7,177 bases of DNA from an uncultured Paraprevotella sp. (GTDB lineage Bacteria; Bacteroidota; Bacteroidia; Bacteroidales; Bacteroidaceae), in assembly GCA_910584955.1 (NCBI GenBank), contig CAJUDC010000126.1, forward strand, positions 1 to 7,177. Direction: 5' to 3'. This document shows positions 1 to 6,800 of this stretch, one piece after another; position 1 is the first letter of the stretch; every line of letters starts with the position of its first letter. Made by a program: the position numbers and the translations under genes. The notes beneath the pieces were generated by a model. It was not told where the DNA came from. It ran no database searches and saw only the letters and a program-made list of their open reading frames with translations.

Positions 1-45
1 TACCGGAGGCTTTTCCGTATCATCCGTACGGCTATACGACAACCG

Positions 46-1050
46 TTACTTTACTTCCCATATATCATTGGTGTACAACAGGTCATTAAAGCAATGGCAG
101 GGATTTTTCTCTTTTATCTCCATGATCTGTTCATTGACAGCCGCATCATAGGTGGGGGCTTCCACATCCCGGATCACACCCAGCGCAACCGGGAAATCAG
201 GCCCTTCCATCAAAGCCAGCTTCAGATGCAGCGTACTGTCCTGACAATGGGCGTCGTGCACCAGCAAATCGCGTTCTGTGACACCGTTCTCGCCCAACCG
301 CACGACTTTCAGTCCGAAGCCTTCCTGCATCAGTCCGAGTTCACGGTTTTCACCAAAAACCATCGGTTGTCCGTGTTGCAGATAGATGGCATGTTTGGCA
401 CGTCCTTCTTTAGTGGCAACCGCATCGTGGGTACCGTTATTGAAAATCACACAATTCTGCAGAATCTCACACACGGAGGCCCCTTTGTGAGCGGCAGCGG
501 CTTTCAGTATTTCCACCGTGCCGGCGGCATCGGTAGCCACCGCCCGCGCAAAGAAGCGTCCACGGGCGCCAAAGCAAAGCTCAGCCGGTCGGAACGGATC
601 TTCGACCGTACCGTAAGGCGACGATTTACTGACAAAACCACGGGGCGAGGTAGGAGAATACTGACCTTTGGTAAGACCGTAAATCCGGTTGTTCAACAGA
701 ATCATATTCAGGTCTACGTTTCGCCGGATGGCGTGGATAAAATGATTGCCGCCGATAGCCAGTCCGTCGCCGTCGCCCGAAATCTGCCACACGGAAAGAG
801 CCGGATTGCTCACCTTGCATCCGGTGGCGATAGCGGCAGCCCGTCCGTGAATGGTCTGCATGGCGTACGTATTCATATAATAGGGCAGACGGCTGGAGCA
901 ACCGATACCGGAAATAACGGCCACATTGTGGGGCGCCACACCGATTTCGGCCATAGCCTTATGGAGCGACGCCAGAAAAAAGTGATCGCCGCAACCCGGA
1001 CACCAACGCGGTTGTCCTTTCTTATAATCTTGTGCTGTATATGTGCTCAT
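46..1050 (-). CDS. korB: 2-oxoacid:ferredoxin oxidoreductase beta subunit (probably 2-oxoglutarate-specific, KorB)
   Basis: This 334-aa protein is the thiamine-diphosphate (TPP) subunit of a cytoplasmic oxidoreductase that converts a 2-oxoacid and CoA to acyl-CoA and CO2 while reducing ferredoxin. The N-terminus has WCPGCGDH (residues 16-23), followed by ISGIGCSSRLP (46-56) and HGRA (68-71). The TPP/Mg site is visible as SGDGDGLAIGG (91-101) and NNRIYGLTKGQ (120-130). Cys17, Cys20, Cys51 and Cys200 are spaced like the [4Fe-4S] ligands of two-subunit 2-oxoacid oxidoreductases; that role is inferred from the family. Length is normal for KorB. The ATG at 1050 lies 22 bp after the korA stop, behind an A-rich stretch (AAGAAGAAAAAACA) with no strong Shine-Dalgarno, as is usual in Bacteroidetes. 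It is very likely cotranscribed with korA. The 2-oxoglutarate assignment rests on overall family resemblance; another 2-oxoacid such as a branched-chain one cannot be excluded. Confidence 0.93.
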   Translation of the reverse strand: MSTYTAQDYKKGQPRWCPGCGDHFFLASLHKAMAEIGVAPHNVAVISGIGCSSRLPYYMNTYAMQTIHGRAAAIATGCKVSNPALSVWQISGDGDGLAIGGNHFIHAIRRNVDLNMILLNNRIYGLTKGQYSPTSPRGFVSKSSPYGTVEDPFRPAELCFGARGRFFARAVATDAAGTVEILKAAAAHKGASVCEILQNCVIFNNGTHDAVATKEGRAKHAIYLQHGQPMVFGENRELGLMQEGFGLKVVRLGENGVTERDLLVHDAHCQDSTLHLKLALMEGPDFPVALGVIRDVEAPTYDAAVNEQIMEIKEKNPCHCFNDLLYTNDIWEVK

Positions 1051-1072
1051 TGTTTTTTCTTCTTATCGGTTA

Positions 1073-2929
1073 TCACTTGTTATATATCTCCGTAAAAGCT
1101 TCTACCAACTCGGCCACGACAAACGGCTGTCCTTTCACCTGATTGAACTGCCAGGGAGTGAAACCGTCGATTCTCATACGCAGATAACCGGCAAACTGTC
1201 CCAGGTTCTGCTCGGCCACCACCACTTTCTTATACCGGCCAAGCACAGCCGCCGTATTGGCCGGCAGCGGATTCAGGTAGGAGAAATGGGCCAACGCCAC
1301 CTTCTTGCCCGCCGCCATCATGGTTTCCATCGCCGAATGCAAATGACCGTAGGTTCCGCCGAAACCGACGATCAGCAGCTCGGCGTCGTCCGTACACCCC
1401 TGCACCTCGACATCGGGTACGGGGATACGGGCTACCTTCTCGGCGCGCAAACGGCACATGTGATCGTGGTTCTCCGGGTCGGTACTGATAGCGCCCGTGC
1501 GACCGTCCTTTTCCAATCCGCCCAAAATATGGGTATACCCTTCCGTGCCGGGGATGGCCCAATAGCGTACCTGATTCTCGGGATTGCGCTGATAGGGCGT
1601 ATAGCTTCCGGCCATTTCGGCAGGTGCATAAGGCGGACGGATAGACGGATAGGCATCCAGGTCGGGCAGACGGAACGCTCCCGAACCGTTGGCCACAAAA
1701 GCATCGGTAAGCAGGACGACAGGCGTCATGTGCTCCAAGGCCATCTTGCAAGCGGCATAAGCGGCATCAAAACAGTTCACCGGAGAGGTGGCGGCGATGA
1801 CGGGCATCGGCGATTCACCGTTTCGGCCGAAGAGGGCCTGCAACAGGTCGGTCTGCTCGCTCTTGGTGGGCAAACCGGTAGAGGGTCCTCCGCGCTGCAC
1901 ATTCAGCACCACCAACGGCAGTTCGGTGATCACGGCCAGGTTCATGGCTTCCGATTTCAAACACACACCGGGGCCGGACGTGGACGTGACGGCCAGCGCA
2001 CCGGCAAAAGCGGCCCCTACAGCCGAAGCGCAGCCGGCAATCTCATCTTCGCACTGTACCGTAGTAACGCCCAGACTTTTATGCTTCGACAATTCATGCA
2101 GCACGTCGGTAGCCGGCGTAATGGGATAAGACCCCAGGAACAGGCGCAGTCCGGCTTTCTCGGCGGCGGCAATAAAACCGTAAGCCGTAGCCTTATTACC
2201 CATAATATCCATATATTTACCGGGCACCTTGGTCTTCGATTCTATTTTATAGGTGTGCGATACGGAGGCATGCGTATTGGCTCCGTAATCATAACCGGCC
2301 TGAATCACTTTAATATTAGCCTCGGCCACACCGGGTTTCCGCACAAATTTCTCCTTGAGCAGAGCGAAAGCAATGTCCAGATCGCGATTAAACAACCAGC
2401 ACACCAAGCCCAAAGCAAACATGTTACGGCATTTCAGCATGGCTTTGTTATCCATTCCCGAATCCGCTAGGCAGTCTTTCACCATCTGCGTGATAGGAGC
2501 GGCAATCACGTCGTTCTTAATACCTAATTCGGCAATCGGATCCTGGGTGACAAACGCCGCTTTCTCCAGGTCTTTCGGTCCGAAAGCGTCGGTGTCCATA
2601 ATGATGCAGGCCGTAGGTTTGGCATAGCGGTATTGCGTCTTCAGAGCGGCAGCATTCATCGCCACCAGCACGTCACATTTGTCACCGGGCGTAAAAACGC
2701 GACCGGCACCGATATGAACCTGAAAACCGGACACACCGGTCAGCGATCCCTGCGGGGCACGGATGTCGGCAGGATAATCGGGAAAGGTACAGATGTCATT
2801 GCCGACCGTTGCCGAAACGGTGGAAAATATATTTCCGGCCAACTGCATTCCGTCACCGGAATCACCGGAAAAGCGAACCACAACGTGGTCCAGTTCCTTA
2901 ACTTCTAATGTATCTGCCATACGAATCAT
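1073..2929 (-). CDS. korA: 2-oxoacid:acceptor oxidoreductase alpha subunit, gamma-alpha fusion (KorA)
   Basis: This 618-aa partner of KorB completes the ferredoxin-linked 2-oxoacid oxidoreductase, probably for 2-oxoglutarate in the incomplete or reductive TCA branch of an anaerobe. Residues about 15-205 are the gamma domain, opening with VRFSGDSGDGMQLAGNIF (18-35). The alpha pyrimidine-binding domain follows, with YPITPATDVLHEL (268-280), EDEIAGCASAVGAAFAGA (294-311) and QRGGPSTGLPTKSEQTDL (345-362). A C-terminal domain carries LLIVGFGGTYGH (518-529) and LNPLP (552-556). The fused gamma-alpha order and the length are typical of bacterial KorA. No separate ferredoxin-like delta subunit is adjacent, as expected for the two-subunit class. 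The longest start, at 2929 (MIRMADT), is given; an in-frame ATG at 2920 (MADT) begins closer to the conserved region, and neither has a clear ribosome binding site. A -7-type promoter box lies at 2991-2998. The stop (TGA) is 22 bp before korB. Confidence 0.94.
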   Translation of the reverse strand: MIRMADTLEVKELDHVVVRFSGDSGDGMQLAGNIFSTVSATVGNDICTFPDYPADIRAPQGSLTGVSGFQVHIGAGRVFTPGDKCDVLVAMNAAALKTQYRYAKPTACIIMDTDAFGPKDLEKAAFVTQDPIAELGIKNDVIAAPITQMVKDCLADSGMDNKAMLKCRNMFALGLVCWLFNRDLDIAFALLKEKFVRKPGVAEANIKVIQAGYDYGANTHASVSHTYKIESKTKVPGKYMDIMGNKATAYGFIAAAEKAGLRLFLGSYPITPATDVLHELSKHKSLGVTTVQCEDEIAGCASAVGAAFAGALAVTSTSGPGVCLKSEAMNLAVITELPLVVLNVQRGGPSTGLPTKSEQTDLLQALFGRNGESPMPVIAATSPVNCFDAAYAACKMALEHMTPVVLLTDAFVANGSGAFRLPDLDAYPSIRPPYAPAEMAGSYTPYQRNPENQVRYWAIPGTEGYTHILGGLEKDGRTGAISTDPENHDHMCRLRAEKVARIPVPDVEVQGCTDDAELLIVGFGGTYGHLHSAMETMMAAGKKVALAHFSYLNPLPANTAAVLGRYKKVVVAEQNLGQFAGYLRMRIDGFTPWQFNQVKGQPFVVAELVEAFTEIYNK

Positions 2930-2990
2930 GATTTAAGTACAAAATATGTGCTTCTTTTTCTCTTTTTACCATATTGGAATGCAAAGTTCG

Positions 2991-2998
2991 CAAAGATA
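2991..2998 (-). promoter_or_regulatory. Putative -7 promoter box for korAB
   Basis: On the minus strand this reads TATCTTTG, an exact match to the Bacteroidetes -7 consensus TAnnTTTG. It would place transcription start near 2987 and give korA a leader of about 58 nt. No TTTG -33 element is found at the expected spacing of about 19 nt, so the assignment rests on one box plus position. Confidence 0.5.
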
Positions 2999-3139
2999 TG
3001 TGAAAAAACAAAATATTTTGCTTTCAAAAATTAAGTTTAACAAACAGTATTCCGTTCATTTTTCCCGAAAAGACGTGCATTTTACGACAAACCGTAAGTT
3101 TGCGCACCCTCATTATTTCTTACCGGAAACGAAGGAATC

Positions 3140-3162
3140 GCTTTTCCTTCTCCCGGAAAAGC
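3140..3162. repeat. Inverted repeat, 8-bp arms with 7-nt loop
   Basis: GCTTTTCC at 3140-3147 is perfectly complementary to GGAAAAGC at 3155-3162. Neither strand has a T-tract directly after the stem, so it does not look like an intrinsic terminator. It lies about 80 bp upstream of the tRNA promoter, and its role is unknown. Confidence 0.5.
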
Positions 3163-3198
3163 ATCAAAAAAACAACCGGAATCTTATTTTTTTGATAC

Positions 3199-3240
3199 GG
3201 AAAATTTTTCCTTTCAGCGGAAAGGCGTACCTTTGTACGC
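3199..3240. repeat. Three abutting inverted repeats over the tRNA promoter
   Basis: GGAAAA/TTTTCC occupies 3199-3211 with a 1-nt centre. CCTTTC/GAAAGG occupies 3210-3225 with a 4-nt centre. GCGTAC/GTACGC occupies 3225-3240 with a 4-nt centre. All arms are perfect 6-mers, and neighbouring repeats overlap by one or two bases. Together they span the region from about -40 to +1 of the predicted tRNA promoter, and the last one encloses most of the -7 box. They could be operator half-sites or chance palindromes. Confidence 0.55.
3205..3235 (+). promoter_or_regulatory. Putative promoter of tRNA-Arg
   Basis: TACCTTTG at 3228-3235 matches the Bacteroidetes -7 consensus TAnnTTTG exactly. At the expected 19-nt distance upstream, TTTT (3205-3208) matches three of four bases of the -33 TTTG element. 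Transcription would start near 3239, only about 7 nt before the mature tRNA, which is a sensible leader for a single tRNA gene. Confidence 0.65.
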
Positions 3241-3245
3241 ATAAC

Positions 3246-3317
3246 GCCTTTGTAGTTCAATGGATAGAACAACGGTTTCCTAAACCGTCGATCCGGGTTC
3301 GATTCCCGGCGGAGGTA
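3246..3317 (+). tRNA. tRNA-Arg (anticodon CCU)
   Basis: The full cloverleaf is visible. The acceptor arms are 3246-3252 and 3310-3316. The D-stem GTTC/GAAC is 3255-3258/3267-3270, with GG in its loop. The anticodon stem ACGGT/ACCGT is 3272-3276/3284-3288, with loop TTCCTAA and anticodon CCT at 3279-3281. The variable loop has 4 nt. The T-arm CCGGG-TTCGATT-CCCGG is 3293-3309, and the discriminator is A3317. It decodes the arginine codon AGG. No CCA is encoded (CTC follows), so CCA must be added after transcription. The acceptor stem has three G-U pairs (positions 1-72, 5-68 and 6-67), which is unusually many, although every other element is intact. It is a single gene with its own promoter and terminator. 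Confidence 0.96.
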
Positions 3318-3320
3318 CTC

Positions 3321-3356
3321 TGCAAGGCAAACTGCCCGTTTGCCTTGCATTTTGTT
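3321..3356 (+). terminator. Intrinsic terminator of tRNA-Arg
   Basis: TGCAAGGCAAAC (3321-3332) and GTTTGCCTTGCA (3338-3349) form a perfect 12-bp stem with a 5-nt loop, followed by TTTTGTT (3350-3356). It begins four bases after the discriminator base, so the precursor trailer consists almost entirely of this hairpin. The opposite strand lacks a T-tract, so it acts on the plus strand only. Confidence 0.93.
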
Positions 3357-3802
3357 AAAAGAAAAGCGTTTTTAGCGACATTTATCCCGTTCCGGCAGGC
3401 GTAGAAAGTCCGTTTCCCTGCTCTAAAAAAGCGAATCATCCACCTAAAGCAGTCCGGTGATGCTCATCTCACAGCGATAAGAAGCGCATCAGGAACGCAC
3501 GTAGCGAGCCATCCGTTCGCATGAGACGAGCACCCCGATCATACCTTACCGCCCACATCATGTCCAATCGTGCCCCCACAAAGAGAAAAAGCGCTGTATG
3601 AACCAACCATTCCCGTCTGGTTCGTCCAATTCAATTGTAAGGGAAAAAGAAAAAAAGTTTCCGCAAACGACTGACCGACATTCTTATAGCACGTTTTATG
3701 GCGAAATAGCAACCGCTGAGAATCCCGTATCGGCAAAAGCATCCGTTTCCAGCCCTTACAACACGGTTACGAAAACAGCAGGGTAACAAAATGTCAGCAT
3801 AC
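3357..3802. other. Gene-free gap between two convergent terminators
   Basis: These 446 bp lie beyond the tRNA terminator and beyond the secDF terminator, so they belong to neither transcript. The longest open frames are about 62 codons (plus, from 3598) and 67 codons (minus, ending 3539). Both are low-quality translations without a ribosome site or recognisable family, and I do not call them. The stretch contains a structured segment at 3459-3534, a T6 run on the minus strand at 3425-3430, and a small 6-bp stem GAACCA/TGGTTC at 3600-3623. No exact TAnnTTTG box is present on either strand; the nearest is TCTCTTTG on the minus strand (3579-3586, one mismatch). It may hold a small RNA or may be decayed sequence. 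Confidence 0.6.
3425..3534 (-). ncRNA. Possible structured small RNA (tentative)
   Basis: Read on the minus strand, GGTGCTCGTCTCA (3534-3522) pairs over 13 continuous positions, including two G-U pairs, with TGAGATGAGCATC (3471-3459). After a small internal loop, GCGA/TCGC (3520-3517/3477-3474) adds 4 bp around a 39-nt apex. On the plus strand the two G-U pairs become A-C mismatches, which favours a minus-strand RNA. Further down, CATCACC and GGTGGATG can form a bulged 7-bp hairpin near TTTTTT (3430-3425), a possible weak terminator that would compete with the end of the long stem. No known RNA family is recognised and the promoter is unclear, so this is a hypothesis and the ends are approximate. 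Confidence 0.25.
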
Positions 3803-3839
3803 ATACAAAAAGCCGTCCCCGGAAAAATCCGGGGACGGC
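3803..3839 (-). terminator. Intrinsic terminator of secDF
   Basis: GCCGTCCCCGG (3839-3829 on the minus strand) and CCGGGGACGGC (3822-3812) form a perfect 11-bp GC-rich stem with a 6-nt loop. TTTTTGTAT follows on the minus strand (3811-3803). It lies about 50 nt after the secDF stop codon. The plus-strand side lacks a T-tract, so it is not bidirectional. Confidence 0.95.
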
Positions 3840-3855
3840 CTCAAAAATATATCCG

Positions 3856-3871
3856 TCGGAGAATACTCCGA
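3856..3871 (-). other. Small hairpin in the secDF 3' untranslated region
   Basis: TCGGAG/CTCCGA form a perfect 6-bp stem closed by a 4-nt loop, 18 nt after the secDF stop codon and upstream of the main terminator. An AT-rich run with five Ts lies about 10 nt beyond it, so it may be an auxiliary terminator or an mRNA-stabilising element. Confidence 0.5.
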
Positions 3872-3889
3872 TAACAAATACCGGTAAAC

Positions 3890-6800
3890 TTACGCTTTCA
3901 CCGCAACGGCATCGTCTTCCTTAATCGTACGTCCCATCGTCAGATAAGCCACCGGAGCAGCCATGAAGATGGAAGTAAACGTACCTACAACCACACCCAG
4001 CATCATGGCAAAGGCGAAGCTACGGATGCTCGTACCGCCGAAGAGGAAGATGATCAGCAATACAATGAACGTAGACACCGAGGTGTTGATCGTACGCGTC
4101 AACGTAGAATTCAAGGATGTATTGAACAAATCCTGACGGTTGCGTCGCGGATACAGACCGATGAACTCACGGATACGGTCGAATACCACCACCTTATCGT
4201 TGATCGAATAACCGATAGCCGTCAGCACGGCACCGATAAAGGTCTGGTCGATTTCGAGCGAGAAAGGCAACACGCCCCACATCAGCGAGTAAACACCCAG
4301 TATGATCACCGTGTCCACCGTCAAGGCTACTGTAGCGCCTACAGAGAACGCCACATTGCGGAACCGCACCAGAATATAGAGGAAAATTGCCGTAATGGCC
4401 AGCAACACGGAGATGATGGCACCGCGCGTGATGTCCTCGGCAATGGACGGACCTACCTTCTGCGAGCTGATGATGGAACCGCCGGCACGTTCGTCACGGT
4501 TGATAAACGTCTGTAAATCCAGATCCTCGGCCAGCAATCCGCCACCCTTGAGCACCTCGAACAGTTTAGCCTCGATTTCAGCATCTATATCCGTACCTTC
4601 TTCGTCAATACGGTAGTTGGTGGAAATACGTATCTGGTTGTTATCCGATCCCAGGGCAATAGCCTGTGTATTGGCATCACCGAACTGGCTGTCGAGCAAC
4701 GCACGAACGGCTTCGGGCTGAACCTCTTTCTCAAACAACACCACGAAGTTACGTCCACCCGTAAAGTCGATACTTTTCTGGAAACCGCGCACAACCCAAG
4801 AACCCACGCCGATCAGCACCAATATGCCGAATATGGCGAAAGACTTCTTATACGCCCCCATAAAATTGAAATGCGTATCCCGCAGGAACTTCTCGGAGAA
4901 GGAGGTGGTGAAAGTGAGTTTCGTCCACTTGTCTTTACCCAGACGGTTTTCATACACCAGACGGGTCATGAATACAGCCGTAAAGAACGATACGAGAATA
5001 CCGATGATCAACGTCGTGGCAAAACCACGGATCGGACCCGTACCGAACCAATAGAGGATGATACCAGTAATAATGGATGTAAGGTTAGAGTCGAAGATGG
5101 CCGAGAAGGCATTGGCATATCCGTCCGCCAAAGCCTGACGCACGTTCTTGCCCGCACGGAGTTCTTCTTTCGTACGCTCATAAATCAACACGTTGGCATC
5201 CACAGCCATACCCAGCGAAAGCACCATACCGGCAATACCGGACATGGTAAGCGCGGCCTGGAACGAGGTAAGGATACCCAACGTAAAGAAGAAGTTCAGT
5301 ATCAGGGCACAGTTAGCCACCATGCCGGGGATCATACCGTACATGGCTATCATGTAAAGCATCAGTATGACGAGCGCCACACCAAACGAGATAAAGCCCA
5401 TCTGAATGGATTCGGCACCCAACGTCGGACCGACGATCTCCTCGGAAACGATATGAGCCGGTGCCGGCATCTTACCGCTCTTCAACACATTAGCCAAGTC
5501 GCGCGTATCTTCTGTAGTGAAACGACCGGTAATCTGCGACACACCGCCCGTAATTTCGTTTTGCACCGTAGGAGCACTGTATACGCAATCGTCAAGCACG
5601 ATAGCGATGCAACGCTGTTGGTTGGCCTTGGTAAGCGCAGCCCAGCGACGGGCACCGTCGGTATTCATCGTCATGCTTACGCACGGACGGTTATTCTGAT
5701 CAAATTCGTCATTGGCTTCCGACACAACGTCACCCTCCAGGGGAGCACGACCGTTACGTTCCGTCACCTTGATGGCATACAACTCATATATATCACCGCT
5801 TTGGCCCTTGCCGAGACCTTTCACGCCCCATTTCAGACGCAAGTCGGCAGGCAGGACAGCCTTAGCCTCATCCGAAGCCAGGAACCGGTTAACAGCGGCC
5901 GTATCGCGCCAGTTGGCATAACCCACGACACACCCCATATTTCCTTGAGCTACCTGAAGCACGGCAAACAGAGGATGTTCTTTCTTGAACTTCTCATACT
6001 CGGCCGATTGTTTATCACCGGAAGCCTGCGCTGCGCCGGTAGCACCTTTCACGGCTGTAGCCAAATCGGCTGTCTTCTGTACCAGCGTATCGGCAGAAAC
6101 CGCCTGAGCGGAATCGGCCACTGCCGTTTCTTCTACAGCAGATTCGGCGGATGACGTCACTCCGGCCGAGGCCAACTCGCGATCCAAAGTCACCAGGAAA
6201 GGAACGGCTTCCATGGTATTGTATGTCTCCCAGAACTCCAGATTAGCGCTTCCCTGCAACAACTTACGTACGCGGTCCGGCTCTTTGATACCGGGCATTT
6301 CCACCATGATACGCCCCTCTTCTCCCTTAACGGACTGAATGTTGGGCTGTACCACACCAAAGCGGTCGATACGGTTACGAAGCACATTGTAGGAGTTCTC
6401 GATAGCTACCTTTACCTCCTCGCGCAATACTTTCTCAACCTCGGCGTCCGTACTCTTGGTGTTTACTTTGCCTTTCAACTGCTGCGTAGCAAAGAGTTCA
6501 GCCAAACGGGCCTCCGGTGCCAACCGCTTATATTCTTTTACAAACAGGGTAATAAATCCGCTTCTGTCGTTGACGGAAGCTTTTGTTGCTGCTGCAATCG
6601 CTTGGTTAAAGGCAGGCTCGTCCTTGTGATCGGCCAATGCTTTCACCACTTCCGGTACGGAAACTTCCAAAATGACGTTCATACCGCCTTTCAGGTCCAA
6701 GCCAAGGCCAATACCCATTTCACGACACTCTTTCAGCGTGTACACCCCGAGATAGAACGGTTCATTCTGCATTGAATCGAGATAGTGCTGACCGGCTTCC

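Larger units (their letters stand above)
2930..3245. other. Divergent intergenic region between korA and tRNA-Arg
   Basis: This 316-bp AT-rich stretch separates korA (leftward) from the tRNA (rightward) and contains no convincing protein gene. It holds a -7 box for each direction (2991-2998 minus; 3228-3235 plus) and a further plus-strand TAAGTTTG match at 3095-3102 with no gene directly behind it. Several short inverted repeats lie towards the tRNA: GCTTTTCC/GGAAAAGC at 3140-3162 and three abutting ones from 3199 to 3240. The word CGGAAA recurs at 3124, 3154, 3198 and 3218. An open frame covers part of the region but runs straight through the tRNA, so it is not a gene. Confidence 0.7.

Noticed and set aside
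1..23. Possible start of a further minus-strand gene (ATG at 23, MIRKSLR, running off the window)
   Set aside because: Only seven codons are visible, with no ribosome site and no recognisable sequence; a downstream terminator for korB could not be confirmed here either.
15..31. CCGTA/TACGG 5-bp stem after korB
   Set aside because: It is too short and has no T-tract, so it is not a credible terminator.
94..1095. 333-codon open frame on the plus strand opposite korB
   Set aside because: It is antisense to korB, has no recognisable domain, and has no promoter or ribosome site.
1043..2470. 475-codon open frame on the plus strand opposite korA
   Set aside because: It is antisense to a clearly conserved gene. 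The translation is rich in His, Arg, Gly and Gln with no family resemblance, as expected from the codon bias of the real gene.
3095..3102. Plus-strand TAAGTTTG promoter-box match
   Set aside because: There is no -33 element at the right distance and no gene directly behind it; the tRNA is about 140 bp away and has its own closer box.
2946..3404. 152-codon open frame across the korA-tRNA gap
   Set aside because: It reads through the korA promoter, the tRNA gene and the tRNA terminator, so it cannot be a real protein gene.
3539..3786. Short opposing open frames (67 codons minus, 62 codons plus)
   Set aside because: They overlap each other, lack ribosome sites and match no family known to me; the composition looks non-coding.
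3357..3802. Transfer signs (attachment site or integrase remnant next to the tRNA)
   Set aside because: The tRNA 3' end is followed at once by its terminator. I saw no repeated copy of the tRNA end and no integrase or IS remnant in the window.
4871..6154. 427-codon open frame on the plus strand opposite secDF
   Set aside because: It is antisense to secDF, is His/Arg/Thr-rich, and lacks membrane segments or motifs; it is a codon-bias artefact.
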